64,000 nucleotides of DNA from Saprospiraceae bacterium (lineage in GTDB: Bacteria; Bacteroidota; Bacteroidia; Chitinophagales; Saprospiraceae): assembly GCA_016713025.1 (NCBI GenBank), contig JADJPZ010000004.1, positions 3,945,001-4,009,000 of the forward strand, given 5' to 3'. Below are positions 8,891 to 18,594 of the stretch, one piece after another. The first letter of the stretch is position 1, and the number at the start of each line of letters is the position of its first letter. The position numbers and the translations under genes are program-made. The notes below the pieces were generated by a model. It was not told the origin of the DNA, did no database searches, and worked only from the letters and a program-made list of their open reading frames with translations.

Positions 8891-10188
8891 GTGTGTATAA
8901 CAAATTGCACAAAAATAAAAAAAGTATTAAATTTGCCACACCTGAGTATTATTAACCAATAAAAAACGAAACGATGGACACTAAAGATCAAATCTTAGAA
9001 TCCATCCTGAGAAGTGTTAGAACCGAAGTTAGTTCATTTTTAGATCAAGAATCGGGAATTAAATGCCCAATTGAGTATGAGTTAAAGCTCATAGAAGTAA
9101 GTAGGAATTTTGCTAGAACGTTGCTGGATAAATCACAAGGTAAAATTCCAAAGAGTAGAAACTCAAAAAAAAGTAATCACCTATTTTGGTAAATTAGACT
9201 TGAAGAAGGATCACGTTCTGTGTAGCGGCACCAAAAAGTTTGCCATTACGCGATACTTACAGGTGCTGCTTTGTTTATTGGGGCAAAGTAAGGTATTTGA
9301 AGAAGCTAGTGAAATGCTTGAGAAGCTTGTAGGGCTTAAAATCAGCGGCATGCAAATACAAAGAGTAAGTGAGTATTACGGAGATCAATTAGATCCTGCC
9401 ATCGATCGCAATATCGAGAGTTGTATCCCTAAGTTAGAAGATGTTAAAAAAGAAGATGCTGTATATGTAATGGCAGATGGAAGTATGCTACTTACACGGG
9501 ATGAAAAATGGAAAGAGGTAAAACTTGCTAGAATATTCACGCACAATAACATATTGAAAGTAAGTGATAAAAGGTCAGAAATTAGAAATTCGGTGTATGT
9601 AAGTCACATGGGGGGGGAGTAAGCGTATTTTTACCAAAATTAGAACGTCATTTAATAGGATATCAAAATAAGGTTATAATCGGAGATGGAGCTAAATGGA
9701 TATGGAACTGGGCGGAAGACAATTATCCGGCAGCGACGCAAATACTAGACTTTTTCATGCCAAAGAAAAATTAGTACTCTTAATAAAATTATTTTTAAAA
9801 GAGCAAGAACGGCAAAATTGGATCGACATTCAATGTAAACTTTTGATGGAAGATAAGGTACATCAAGTGATAGAGAATATAAAAAGGCTGAGGTGTAAAA
9901 GCGAAGAATCAAAAGAAATAAAAGAAAAAACGCTCCATTATTATGAGGAACATGAAGAAAGGATGTTTTATAAAACATATAGGGACAGAGGTTTACTAAT
10001 AGGTTCAGGCCCAATAGAAGCAGCCCATAGGAGTGTATTACAATCACGAATGAAACTCTCGGGACAAAAATGGAGTATAAAGGGTGTAAATGCGATAGCC
10101 AACTTGAGATGCTTATACAAGAGCAACTCATGGCATATTCTTGAAAAATTTGTTAATGCGGCCGCTTAGTGCAATTTGTTATACACAC
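8891..10188 (+). mobile_element. Insertion sequence, 1,298 bp, with perfect 20-bp terminal inverted repeats
   Basis: The ends are GTGTGTATAACAAATTGCAC and its exact reverse complement. The element is bracketed by the 9-bp direct repeat CAATTAACT (8882-8890 and 10189-10197). Inside is one transposase gene broken by frameshifts. The same terminal repeat bounds a 244-bp element at 34964-35207. The transposase carries the block YVMADGSMLLTRDEKWKEVK, with the acidic residue of a DDE-type enzyme. An ISKra4-like family is my best guess but is not certain. Confidence 0.9.
8974..10169 (+). pseudogene. DDE-type transposase, frameshifted
   Basis: The protein (about 398 residues if repaired) is spread over several frames. 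The frame starting MDTKDQILESIL ends after an A8 run near 9165; the next frame (VITYFGKLDLKKD onward) ends at a G8 run at 9610-9617; a third runs VFLPKLERHLIGYQ to a T5 run near 9750; the last continues FHAKEKLVLLI to the stop at 10169. Each break lies in a homopolymer: one extra A, one missing G, one missing T. The tail contains GSGPIEAAHRSVLQSRMKLS, with the final catalytic Glu expected of a DDE enzyme. It is either decayed or carries sequencing errors. Confidence 0.75.
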
Positions 10189-11084
10189 CAATTAACTAAA
10201 ATAAATAACGTAAATGAAAAAACAAAAAACGAAGGTGATCTATTAGCATATGAAGCAGTACAGCAGCTTATGGTTAAAGTTGGATTGATGTATTCATTTT
10301 TTCCAGATAGTAGTTTTACATTAGTTGATGGCTCAGGACATTATGAAAATGATAAGTGGATTTTTGCTAATAAAGGGAAAAATATCATGCTTGTTTATAA
10401 AAAAGATACCCTGTCAGTTAATTTAAAGGAAGAAAACAAAAAACTTGTACTACAATTGGAAAATAAGAGAAAAGGAATTTCAATGGATTTTATAAAAATT
10501 AGTGATACCTTAAAAAATTACATAGAAGATCCTTTTTATCCTGAAAATAATTTATGGAGAATAAAACCTGACACATCTGAAAATAATGATCAACTACAAT
10601 CACGGTTGGGGAACTACTTTAAGCATACTGCACTTTTGCTTAAGGCTGCTACAGAAAGAAAAGCTAAAGAAATTTCATTTATTTATTCAAAAGGTCCGAT
10701 TCAAATATATAATGGAGGAATAGGTATCCATGATTCTATGCCGGAAATGTGGTCTGAAGCATACTATAATATTGATGACGCAACAAAAGCCTATGATATG
10801 TTCAGGCAATACCTTAGAACAAGTCAATATAATGGTGCCAACACAGGAGATTGGTTTGTTGATGATTATAATATTTTAATAAGTATCTACGGTGACTTAA
10901 AATCTGGAAATTTTCCAAAAGTTGGGGAGAATTAAAACGCAACTAAATCTTCAGATATCTAATAGTTGAACTATCATGATTAAAGTAAAGATTTTGAAAT
11001 TCAAAGACATAGAATTGATGCCATTTTGAACATCTAAAAGTACATATTACACTTTAGATCTATGAAATACTTGAATCATAAAAT

Positions 11085-12938
11085 TTACCATCCTATGCCA
11101 TAATCTTCCCCATGATTGCTTGATCCGCCCCAAAAACTACCGTGTTCCCAGTCAAAGTAGATGGCGTTGACAGGGCCACTTGTTCTTGGTTGGTATTCTA
11201 TGTTATATCCCATTCTTCTCAGCTCTTGTCTTGTCCATGGAGGCATTTCATCATTTAATGTAAGAGCTCCTGCTCTTTTTTCGTGTTTACCAAATGAAGA
11301 GTACATCTGATATGTCTTGAAACATGGGGCTTCGCAAGCTTCCTGTACAGTCATACCAAACTCCACCATATTTAGAAAAAACTGTATCAAAAGCTGATCC
11401 TGTTCGTCACCCGCCTGTTTTGCAAATGCAAGGTAAGGTTTACCATCTTTCAGAGCCATGCTGGGTGTAAGGGTAACCCTGGGTCTTTTGCCGGGCTGAA
11501 GAACATTGTATGGACCATCTTTTTCGTTGAGTACAAATGATTGCATCCTTTGAGACAGACCAACTCCGGTATTTCCGGCTATACATGCCGGAACCCAGCC
11601 ACCACTTGGAGTGAATGATACAACCCAGCCTTCTTTGTCTGCTGCCACTACGGATGTTGTACCTGACTGAAACTCTTCCAGAAACTTTTTATCAACAGAT
11701 CCTGTGGCCGCAACGCTATCTTTTTTTGAAGAAAGATATTTGCTGAAAGGATTGACTTTTCCTTCAAACTTGTATGGATCGCCGGGACCGGCTTCAGCAT
11801 CATTTTTGCTCCAGTTGATATGTTTTATCCTGTCCATAGCATATTCTTTTGAAAGCAGTGTTTCCATAGGTTCCTTTGGTTCAAAAGCCGGATCACCGTA
11901 GTAAAAGTCCCTGTCTGCAAATGCCAGATTCATCGTCTGATATACCGTATGGATGTATTTTGAAGTATTGTAACCCATGGATTTGAGGTCAAAGTTTTCG
12001 AGCATATTGAGGGTCTGAAGCATGACCGGTCCTTGTGTCCACTGCTGAAGTTTATAGACTTCTATTCCTTTGTATGTCGTCATCATGGGCTCTTCTATTT
12101 TTACTTTCCAGTTTGCCATATCCGATACGGTGATGATGCCACCTTGTTCCTGTGTGCCACGTGCTATTTCAGCAGCGATATCCCCTTTGTAAAATCTGTC
12201 ATTGGCCGCCATGATGGCTTCTTTTCTTGATTTTCCTTTACGGAGCGCTTCTGCTTCAGTTTCTACAAGTTTTGTCAAGGTGGTTAGCAAGTCCTTTTGT
12301 ACTAATATCTCACCACCTACAGGAGCTTCTCTTGTCGAGCCGGGATGTGTCAGAAATACTTTGGATGAATAGGGCCAATTTTTAATCTGGCTTTTACCTC
12401 TTTCTATGGCATTGGCGGTTTGGGCTTCGATAGGATATCCTGCTGCCAACTGCATGGCTGGTGCCAGCACATCTTTCAGGCTCATGGTTCCATACTCTGC
12501 GAGTACAGTCATCAATCCTCCTGGGATGCCAGGTGTGACAGCAGCAAGGGGTCCAAACTCCGGCGGAAATCTGTCATAACCCTTGGATTTATAAAATTCG
12601 ACGGTGGCAGCTGCTGGGGCAACACCCAACCCATTGATAGCAATGACTTTTTTAGTTTTGGGATGATAGATCAGACCTTGCAATTCTCCACCCCAACTGA
12701 GTACATCCCACATGGTACAGGTAGCTGCAAGCATTGCACATGATGCATCCACGGCATTGCCGCCTTTTGAAAATATCATGGCACCAGCTGTCGCAGCCAG
12801 TGGTTTTCCGGTGATGGCCATCCAGTGCTTGCCATGCAGCGGTGGTTTTTGGGTTTGTACTGGAAAATTATTGAATGATTGTCCAGATAAAATATTGTTT
12901 ATAAAAATAACTACTGTGAGTAATAAAAGTCGCTTCAT
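11085..12938 (-). CDS. ggt: Gamma-glutamyltransferase
   Basis: A 617-residue secreted enzyme with a signal peptide (residues 1-19, ending LSG). The large-subunit block GGNAVDASCAMLAATCTMWD is present. Near residue 428 the autocleavage site GTTSVVAADKEGWVVS follows a variable linker; the Thr after the cut is the nucleophile. The later GGWVPACIAGNTGVGLSQRM forms the substrate pocket. It would hydrolyse glutathione or transfer gamma-glutamyl groups in the periplasm. Its length is slightly above the usual 550-580 residues. It is monocistronic, with its 3' end facing the IS-split lipoprotein gene. Confidence 0.9.
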   Translation of the reverse strand: MKRLLLLTVVIFINNILSGQSFNNFPVQTQKPPLHGKHWMAITGKPLAATAGAMIFSKGGNAVDASCAMLAATCTMWDVLSWGGELQGLIYHPKTKKVIAINGLGVAPAAATVEFYKSKGYDRFPPEFGPLAAVTPGIPGGLMTVLAEYGTMSLKDVLAPAMQLAAGYPIEAQTANAIERGKSQIKNWPYSSKVFLTHPGSTREAPVGGEILVQKDLLTTLTKLVETEAEALRKGKSRKEAIMAANDRFYKGDIAAEIARGTQEQGGIITVSDMANWKVKIEEPMMTTYKGIEVYKLQQWTQGPVMLQTLNMLENFDLKSMGYNTSKYIHTVYQTMNLAFADRDFYYGDPAFEPKEPMETLLSKEYAMDRIKHINWSKNDAEAGPGDPYKFEGKVNPFSKYLSSKKDSVAATGSVDKKFLEEFQSGTTSVVAADKEGWVVSFTPSGGWVPACIAGNTGVGLSQRMQSFVLNEKDGPYNVLQPGKRPRVTLTPSMALKDGKPYLAFAKQAGDEQDQLLIQFFLNMVEFGMTVQEACEAPCFKTYQMYSSFGKHEKRAGALTLNDEMPPWTRQELRRMGYNIEYQPRTSGPVNAIYFDWEHGSFWGGSSNHGEDYGIGW

Positions 12939-12994
12939 TTTTTAATAATTTTATTCGTAAAAGTATTTATTAATTCTGAATTTACAGATAATAA

Positions 12995-13816
12995 TTATTT
13001 ATCTTCTTCAATCATCCAATTATGGGATTTTTTTAACAGCTTATATTCATCTCCTGACTTTAGAAACGCATTCAAATCTTCAAACCACTCCAATGCTATG
13101 TCTCTTTTAATACGTGTTTGAGATGTTGATAAAAACGCATGATAACTGCTCCATTTATACCCACCATAATGATTTGTATAAAAATGGTGGATAGGATTGT
13201 GATGGATATACCATAAAACCATTTTTTTCTCATATAGGAAATCAGGGACATTTTTCCTTCTGAAACCTTTTTGTAGCAGGCTTCCGGTTCTTTGTTGCTG
13301 TTTATTTATAGCTTTTGCATAACCCAGCATAAGCCCTCTTAAACGATCCGACAAAATCCATGAACATAGTTGATCTAAAAAATCACATGAAGCCAGATTA
13401 TTAGGTTGATTATCTGGATTGGATTGTATGTCTCCGTATAAGGAATAAAGATTTAACAAATTTTCAAAATTTGTTAAATCTTCTTGCTTAACCGACGAAC
13501 TATCAATACCAACCCGAGCCGTCCATGGGATAACGAAGTCTTTTAAAAAACGCTGATTTACAAAAAGATAATCTGATGCCCCTTTTGTCAATATTTCCTT
13601 ATTGCTCAATGGTTGTATAAAAAAATGAAAATGATTCTCCATCAAACAGTAAGCAAAAGTATTGAAATAACCTTCAGTTTTTTCTGCATACTTTTTTAAA
13701 AAATATCTGTAATTTTCATCAATAAAAAAAATAGGATTTCTGTCAATACCCCGATTGTAGATATGATAATATCTTTGGGGAAGCAACGGGATCGTCATGT
13801 CATGAATGGCTGCCAT
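12995..13816 (-). CDS. REP-associated Y1 (HUH-type) transposase
   Basis: A 273-residue protein with the Y1_Tnp signature: YYHIYNRGIDRNPIFF at the N-terminus, then YCLMENHFHFFIQP holding the HUH metal site (HFH), and a helix carrying the candidate catalytic Tyr near SDRLRGLMLGYAKAINKQQQ. Proteins of this type nick and move short palindromic REP sequences. Hairpins of the expected kind occur at 1250, 1695 and 1906 in this window, though none flanks this gene directly. No terminal repeats were found around it, so it looks domesticated rather than part of an IS. Confidence 0.8.
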   Translation of the reverse strand: MAAIHDMTIPLLPQRYYHIYNRGIDRNPIFFIDENYRYFLKKYAEKTEGYFNTFAYCLMENHFHFFIQPLSNKEILTKGASDYLFVNQRFLKDFVIPWTARVGIDSSSVKQEDLTNFENLLNLYSLYGDIQSNPDNQPNNLASCDFLDQLCSWILSDRLRGLMLGYAKAINKQQQRTGSLLQKGFRRKNVPDFLYEKKMVLWYIHHNPIHHFYTNHYGGYKWSSYHAFLSTSQTRIKRDIALEWFEDLNAFLKSGDEYKLLKKSHNWMIEEDK

Positions 13817-13836
13817 AGGACAACATTATGGGAAAT

Positions 13837-15003
13837 TCATATCAACCTTATAATTTTTTTATCCATATCATCTTTTTCCCCGCTCAACCACACAAGACCC
13901 GGAGTTTTTCCGATTTCAATGGAACCCAATCTGTCGTCATATCCCAAAGCTTTAGCACCATTGATCGTGGCCCAGGTCAATAAGCTTTCCAGGGTGACGA
14001 ATGATTGATATTTTTTGATGGTTTTTATTTCTTCCCAAATGGAAAGTTGCCAGTTGGATGTCAGGCTGTCTGTTCCTATGGTCACCATAGCATCTGCATC
14101 CAGAAATATTTTGTAATCCGGCAGTCTGTTTTCTATGTACAGATTGGCATTGGGACAGGTTGCCCAGAAGATGTTTTTATTCCACATATTTGCAGCTGCA
14201 ATGTCATCAGATGTGGTAGTGGTATTGTGGACAAGAATGGTTTTGAATACAGGTTGCAGGTTGTCAATGATATTATAAATGGCAGATGTACCTGTTGGCT
14301 TGAAATGGTCCAGAGACATGCCAAAAGCCTCGTAAAAATCATTGAATCCACCGGTACCATCCAAAAATAACTGATTTTCATCCGGTGTTTCCTGATTATG
14401 AATGCTGACCGTATCACCATCCATGTTGGATTTATTTATAAAACTATATAAATCAGGCGTCACCGTATAAGGAGCATGAGGGACATAGCTCTTTTTATTA
14501 TTGCCTGTATTGCTTTGACCTTCCATCACAGGCGTATATTGTTGTATTGTACCGGCTGTCATAGAAGGCTGCAGAAAATCAAACATCTCTACAAAGGTGT
14601 AATAATCCAGTTTGCTGGCGGATTTTGTAGCAGCGGTATCTGTTTTATTTGAGATATCACCGACAGCTACGATTCCATTTTTGTACATCTCTTCGTCTCC
14701 GTCTTTGATGGCATGGAGGATGACGTCCTGATCTATGTCTCTGAAGGTGACTACACTCTGAAGAAATGGTAAAAGTTTTGTACCGGTATCGACTTGACCT
14801 TTCATATGAGACAACTCCAGATGGCAATGTGTATTGACAAATCCCGGAACAATCATGCCTTTCAGATATTTTACAGAAGAAGGGTCATGATCTTGTGCAT
14901 TGTCCAAAGCAAGAATCTTTCCCTGATCATCTGTTATGATTACTTTATTTTTTTCAAATTTTCCCTCAGGTGTAAAATTATGGTCAGCGGAAAATTTCTG
15001 CAT
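13837..15003 (-). CDS. Amidohydrolase-superfamily metal-dependent hydrolase
   Basis: A 388-residue TIM-barrel hydrolase. The N-terminal beta domain leads into PGFVNTHCHLELSHMKG (metal-binding HxH), followed by a VPHAPYTVTPDLY block with the third metal ligand, HNQETPDENQ, and TIGTDSLTSN with the catalytic Asp. This pattern belongs to deaminases and chlorohydrolases of the SsnA/aminofutalosine-deaminase type; the substrate cannot be told. I set the start at 15003 (MQKFSADHNFTPEG), because the longer reading frame would overlap the meaB gene by about 60 bases and adds no homologous sequence. It lies 19 bases after meaB, so co-transcription is likely. Confidence 0.8.
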   Translation of the reverse strand: MQKFSADHNFTPEGKFEKNKVIITDDQGKILALDNAQDHDPSSVKYLKGMIVPGFVNTHCHLELSHMKGQVDTGTKLLPFLQSVVTFRDIDQDVILHAIKDGDEEMYKNGIVAVGDISNKTDTAATKSASKLDYYTFVEMFDFLQPSMTAGTIQQYTPVMEGQSNTGNNKKSYVPHAPYTVTPDLYSFINKSNMDGDTVSIHNQETPDENQLFLDGTGGFNDFYEAFGMSLDHFKPTGTSAIYNIIDNLQPVFKTILVHNTTTTSDDIAAANMWNKNIFWATCPNANLYIENRLPDYKIFLDADAMVTIGTDSLTSNWQLSIWEEIKTIKKYQSFVTLESLLTWATINGAKALGYDDRLGSIEIGKTPGLVWLSGEKDDMDKKIIRLI

Positions 15004-15022
15004 ATATGGATATTTTAAATCG

Positions 15023-16075
15023 TTATTTGCGGGTTTGCATTTGTTGTCTGAGTGTCTCTTCAAAGTGATGAATGGCAGCAATTGCGCTCAAATTGTTAGT
15101 ATCCAATTGCCCGGATAAGTGTTCATACGCAGCTTTTATATGTGGGTTTTCAAAAGCAATTTCTTTCATTCTGCGAAGTGATTGTTTTTCAAACCATCGA
15201 AGTTCCTGCTGTTTTCTCTTTAGAGTAAACAGTTCCTTTTCCTTTAGGCTTTTTATGAAACCAATGATAGATTGAAAAACTTCATCCAGGCCCTTTTTTT
15301 CAAGTGCTGAAGTCAGGATGACCGGACAAATCCAACCAGAAACATCGTGATGAAATAACTGAATAGCATTTTTATATGCTGTTTTAGTTAACTTTGCCAA
15401 CTCCAATTGTGGGCCATCCGCTTTATTGATCACAAATATGTCAGCGTTTTCTACGATGCCTCTTTTGATACCCTGGATATCATCTCCTGCACCCGGCTGC
15501 AGCAGGAGAATATTTACATCTGTGATATGATCTACTTCTGTTTCTGATTGCCCTACACCCACAGTCTCCACTATGATCATATCAAAACCAGCCGCTTCGC
15601 ATAGCTGGATGGCTTCTTTTGTGTAAGAAGCAATACCACCCAGAACAGAACCGGAAGGAGAAGGTCTCACATAAGCATCAGGGTGAACAGAAAGATGCTC
15701 CATTCTGGTTTTATCACCCAAAATACTGCCCTTATTGATCTGGCTGCTAGGATCGATGGCCAACACTGCTGGACGGTGCTGCTCAGAAATAAGGTACAAG
15801 CCAAATGATTCAATAAATGTGCTTTTGCCTACTCCAGGAGAGCCTGTAATACCTATTCTTATTACTGATTCATTCTGATGAGAAAATGATTCAAGTACCT
15901 CTTCTGCAATTTTTCTTTTTTCAGAAAGATTGGACTCCAGCAAAGTGATACCCTCACTGAGGACAAACCTGTTGTGGGATTTTAAGCCTTTGATATAGTA
16001 ATCAGCAGACTTTTGTCTCCTGCCGGAAACTTTAAAATTAGGATTGATGCCAGATACGTGATGATTTGATTCCAT
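15023..16075 (-). CDS. meaB: MeaB/ArgK-type GTPase, chaperone of methylmalonyl-CoA mutase
   Basis: A 350-residue G3E-family GTPase. The P-loop GITGSPGVGKST lies near residue 73, followed by AIDPSSQINKGSILGDKTRM, ETVGVGQSETEV (switch region) and NKADG for guanine specificity. MeaB loads and protects the adenosylcobalamin cofactor of methylmalonyl-CoA mutase; the mutase itself is not in the window. A -7 box (TACCTTTG on the minus strand) ends only 8 bases before the start codon, so the mRNA may be nearly leaderless. Confidence 0.92.
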   Translation of the reverse strand: MESNHHVSGINPNFKVSGRRQKSADYYIKGLKSHNRFVLSEGITLLESNLSEKRKIAEEVLESFSHQNESVIRIGITGSPGVGKSTFIESFGLYLISEQHRPAVLAIDPSSQINKGSILGDKTRMEHLSVHPDAYVRPSPSGSVLGGIASYTKEAIQLCEAAGFDMIIVETVGVGQSETEVDHITDVNILLLQPGAGDDIQGIKRGIVENADIFVINKADGPQLELAKLTKTAYKNAIQLFHHDVSGWICPVILTSALEKKGLDEVFQSIIGFIKSLKEKELFTLKRKQQELRWFEKQSLRRMKEIAFENPHIKAAYEHLSGQLDTNNLSAIAAIHHFEETLRQQMQTRK

Positions 16076-16083
16076 TATAGTGA

Positions 16084-16091
16084 CAAAGGTA
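16084..16091 (-). promoter_or_regulatory. -7 box of meaB
   Basis: Minus-strand TACCTTTG matches TAnnTTTG and lies immediately upstream of the meaB ATG, implying a very short or absent leader. Confidence 0.45.
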
Positions 16092-16142
16092 GGAAATATT
16101 GTAAAATATTGCTTTCCAGTATTTCCTTAATCCATCAACCCA

Positions 16143-16769
16143 TTAAAATCTCGCAGGCTCAAAATCTGCAGCATTGACGATGGCGGCGGAGTCTCCGGTA
16201 GCTCTGATGACAAAAAGTTGCTGGTTTTGGGCATAGACTTCACTGCCAGAGTCAGCCTGAAGGTAGGCTATGGCTCCATATATCACATCGTCTTCGTCCA
16301 TACGCAAGTATGTTCTGGTTTTCTTTAACTTCTGAATGAATGCTTTGACATCTTTGACTTTGAGCGTAGTTTTTACTTCGATGATGACTGTTTCTTTTCC
16401 ATTGTGTGCGATGATATCGTATTCATAGTTTTCACCTTTATAGCTACCTTTGCGACGGGTAGAAGTGTCCTGCACCTTGATACCCCGTTGGTTAAATATA
16501 CGGATGATGTCCCCTTCTACAAGGCTTTCCATGAGCCTGCCCCACTGTGATGTGAACAAGTCAAAAGCTTCTTTGACTTTTTTATCAGTCTCTTTGAATC
16601 TCGCATCAGTGTCTTTAAATTTGGCATCAGTCTCTTTGAATCGTGCATCCAATTCTTTCCTGGACTCTTTAAATTTGGCGTCAGTATCTTTAAACTTTGC
16701 ATCTGTCTCTTTCTGAGAGATTACTAATTCTTTAAGGAGTTGGCGTATTTCTGCTATTTCAGTGGACAT
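16143..16769 (-). CDS. Coiled-coil protein with a PD-(D/E)XK-like nuclease domain (DUF3782 type)
   Basis: A 208-residue protein in two parts. Residues about 20-65 are a heptad-repeat coiled coil built from KFKDTDA/RFKETDA units, visible in the DNA as tandem 21-bp repeats. Residues about 80-170 contain YEYDIIAHNGKETVIIEVKTTL, the D...E-x-K core of a restriction-like nuclease. Proteins of this pattern (DUF3782/DUF3782-like) are common but uncharacterised. Repeat number is likely variable. No partner gene is adjacent; the upstream gene is divergent selO. Confidence 0.75.
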   Translation of the reverse strand: MSTEIAEIRQLLKELVISQKETDAKFKDTDAKFKESRKELDARFKETDAKFKDTDARFKETDKKVKEAFDLFTSQWGRLMESLVEGDIIRIFNQRGIKVQDTSTRRKGSYKGENYEYDIIAHNGKETVIIEVKTTLKVKDVKAFIQKLKKTRTYLRMDEDDVIYGAIAYLQADSGSEVYAQNQQLFVIRATGDSAAIVNAADFEPARF

Positions 16770-16975
16770 ATATTTCTAGATTTATCGTCGTACCTTTTCA
16801 ACACAATTATGATGCGAAAAGTTTCTCTTGCGTTTTTTATCGTTGTTTATTTTAAAAACACATCATATCGGACTGTCGTTTCCATCCACGTCTTGTATAT
16901 ACTTTTCTCCATTCCAGGTTTTTAACACAACCACATCCATTTATCATTGTTATACTTGATCATAATCAGCATCTT

Positions 16976-18532
16976 TTGTTTAAATTTCAGCATTCATTTA
17001 CCGATATACTTCCTGCAGACCCTTCGGCGGATAATGTGCCGAGACAAGTGTTGGACGCCTGTTATTCCTATGTTGAGCCTAAAGGCATGACAGCTCCTTC
17101 GGTGATCATTTATAGCCAGGAAATGGCTGAGGAAATATCGCTAGACCCCCCATATTGTCTGTCAGATGAGTTTTGTCAGATCATGGCTGGCAACAAACTA
17201 GCAGCCGGCAGCACACCTTATGCGATGTGTTATGGTGGTCACCAGTTTGGAAACTGGGCAGGTCAACTTGGTGATGGAAGAGCAATCAATCTAGGTGAAA
17301 TTGTCAATTCAAAAAGCTCCCATCTGAATCTCCAGCTCAAAGGTGCGGGTCCGACACCATATTCCCGTACTGCCGATGGCTTGGCAGTATTAAGATCTTC
17401 TATCCGCGAGTTTTTGTGCAGTGAAGCCATGCATCATTTGGGTGTTCCTACTACCAGAGCTCTGGCATTAGTGCTCACCGGCGAAGAAGTATTGAGAGAT
17501 ATGATGTATGACGGTAATCCTTCTTATGAAAAAGGAGCTATTGTGTGCAGGGTCGCACCTTCGTTTGTGCGGTTTGGCAATTTTGAAATTCTTGCTGCAC
17601 GAAAGGATGACACATTACTTAAGAAGACCGCTGACTACGTATTGGAATACTATTATCCTCATCTTCAGTATGAGGCGAACCCATATTTGGCTCTGTTTAA
17701 AGAAGTGGCTGACAAAACATGTCAGATGATCGTTGACTGGCAGCGAGTCGGATTTGTTCATGGCGTGATGAATACGGACAATATGTCAATCCTTGGGTTG
17801 ACGATCGATTATGGTCCTTACGGATGGATAGATGATTATGAACCCAACTGGACTCCAAATACCACAGACCTTCCGGGCAAAAGATATCGATTTGGAAATC
17901 AGCCCGTAATAGCACAATGGAACCTCCTGAAACTGGCCAACGCTCTTTTTGCTATCATTAAAGATGAATCATCTCTGCGGGATATCATCGAAAAATTCAG
18001 ATGGCAATACAGCCGTTTGTATCAGGAGATGATGAAACAAAAGCTTGGGCTTTTCTTATCTGATGATGACAATATATTGATTTCTGATCTTGAAAAACTT
18101 CTGGTATTTGAAGAAACTGATATGACAATATTTTTCAGAGAACTTTCAAGTGTTAATCAATACATCGATGCCGATGATTGTTTTGTAATCATGAAGTCAG
18201 CATTCTATAACGAAAATATTTCATTAGAATATAAAACTGTTTTTCACACCTGGTTTGAAAAATATATAAACAGACTGAAATCAGAAAGAGTATCACAAGC
18301 TGACCGAAAATCCATGATGAATGCTGTCAATCCTAAGTATGTGCTTCGAAATTATATGGCTCAAATGGCTATTGATCAGGCGGACAAAGGAGACTATACT
18401 TTACTGCATGAACTTTATGAAATGTTGAAAAAACCATATGAAGAACAAATAACATTTCATCAATGGTTTAGTAAAAGACCCGACTGGGCCCGTGAAAAGA
18501 TAGGCTGCTCCATGTTGTCTTGCAGCTCTTGA
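16976..18532 (+). CDS. selO: Protein adenylyltransferase SelO (YdiU/UPF0061)
   Basis: A 518-residue pseudokinase-fold enzyme that transfers AMP to Ser, Thr or Tyr of target proteins. Diagnostic blocks are YGGHQFGNWAGQLGDGRA, LQLKGAGPTPYSRTADG, VLRSSIREFLCSEAMHHLG, HGVMNTDNMSILG (active-site D-N) and DYGPYGWIDDYEP. The usual C-terminal selenocysteine or cysteine motif is matched by the tail CSMLSCSS. Only a TTG start (16976) fits the family N-terminus FQHSFTDILPADP; I see no suitable in-frame ATG. It stands alone. Confidence 0.92.
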   Translation: MFKFQHSFTDILPADPSADNVPRQVLDACYSYVEPKGMTAPSVIIYSQEMAEEISLDPPYCLSDEFCQIMAGNKLAAGSTPYAMCYGGHQFGNWAGQLGDGRAINLGEIVNSKSSHLNLQLKGAGPTPYSRTADGLAVLRSSIREFLCSEAMHHLGVPTTRALALVLTGEEVLRDMMYDGNPSYEKGAIVCRVAPSFVRFGNFEILAARKDDTLLKKTADYVLEYYYPHLQYEANPYLALFKEVADKTCQMIVDWQRVGFVHGVMNTDNMSILGLTIDYGPYGWIDDYEPNWTPNTTDLPGKRYRFGNQPVIAQWNLLKLANALFAIIKDESSLRDIIEKFRWQYSRLYQEMMKQKLGLFLSDDDNILISDLEKLLVFEETDMTIFFRELSSVNQYIDADDCFVIMKSAFYNENISLEYKTVFHTWFEKYINRLKSERVSQADRKSMMNAVNPKYVLRNYMAQMAIDQADKGDYTLLHELYEMLKKPYEEQITFHQWFSKRPDWAREKIGCSMLSCSS

Positions 18533-18564
18533 TTTGTAAGGTCCTTTTTTGAAATATTTTAGTG

Positions 18565-18572
18565 TATCTTTG
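18565..18572 (+). promoter_or_regulatory. -7 box of the PNGase-like gene
   Basis: TATCTTTG, 22 bases before the ATG at 18595. It lies inside the longer reading frame that starts at 18562 and so supports the later start. Confidence 0.5.
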
Positions 18573-18594
18573 TACTATTTCCAATCAAAACCAC

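Larger units (their letters stand above)
8768..10935 (+). pseudogene. Lipoprotein gene interrupted by an insertion sequence
   Basis: The 5' part (8768-8890) encodes a lipoprotein signal (MKQSIIFLTLSLILLLSC, Cys as lipid site) followed by a GSWQLT segment like the start of lipocalin-type Bacteroidota lipoproteins. The IS lies immediately after this. From 10189 the frame resumes as QLTKINNVNEKTKNEGD and runs to 10935. Removing the IS and one copy of its 9-bp target duplication (CAATTAACT) restores one open frame of about 285 codons. I do not recognise the mature domain. The clean target duplication shows that the insertion is recent. The ATG at 8768 sits directly before the signal peptide and is preferred over an earlier GTG. 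Confidence 0.8.

Noticed and set aside
9160..9175. Programmed frameshift in the transposase A8 run
   Set aside because: The change needed is +1, not the -1 usual for IS elements, and two more breaks follow; decay or sequencing error is simpler.
10970..10985. Another BlaI operator (TAGTTGAACTA)
   Set aside because: The half-sites have different spacing, there is no -7 box in the shared position, and it lies between convergent gene ends.
16560..16720. CRISPR-like short tandem repeats
   Set aside because: The 21-bp units are in-frame heptad codons of a coiled coil, with no spacers.
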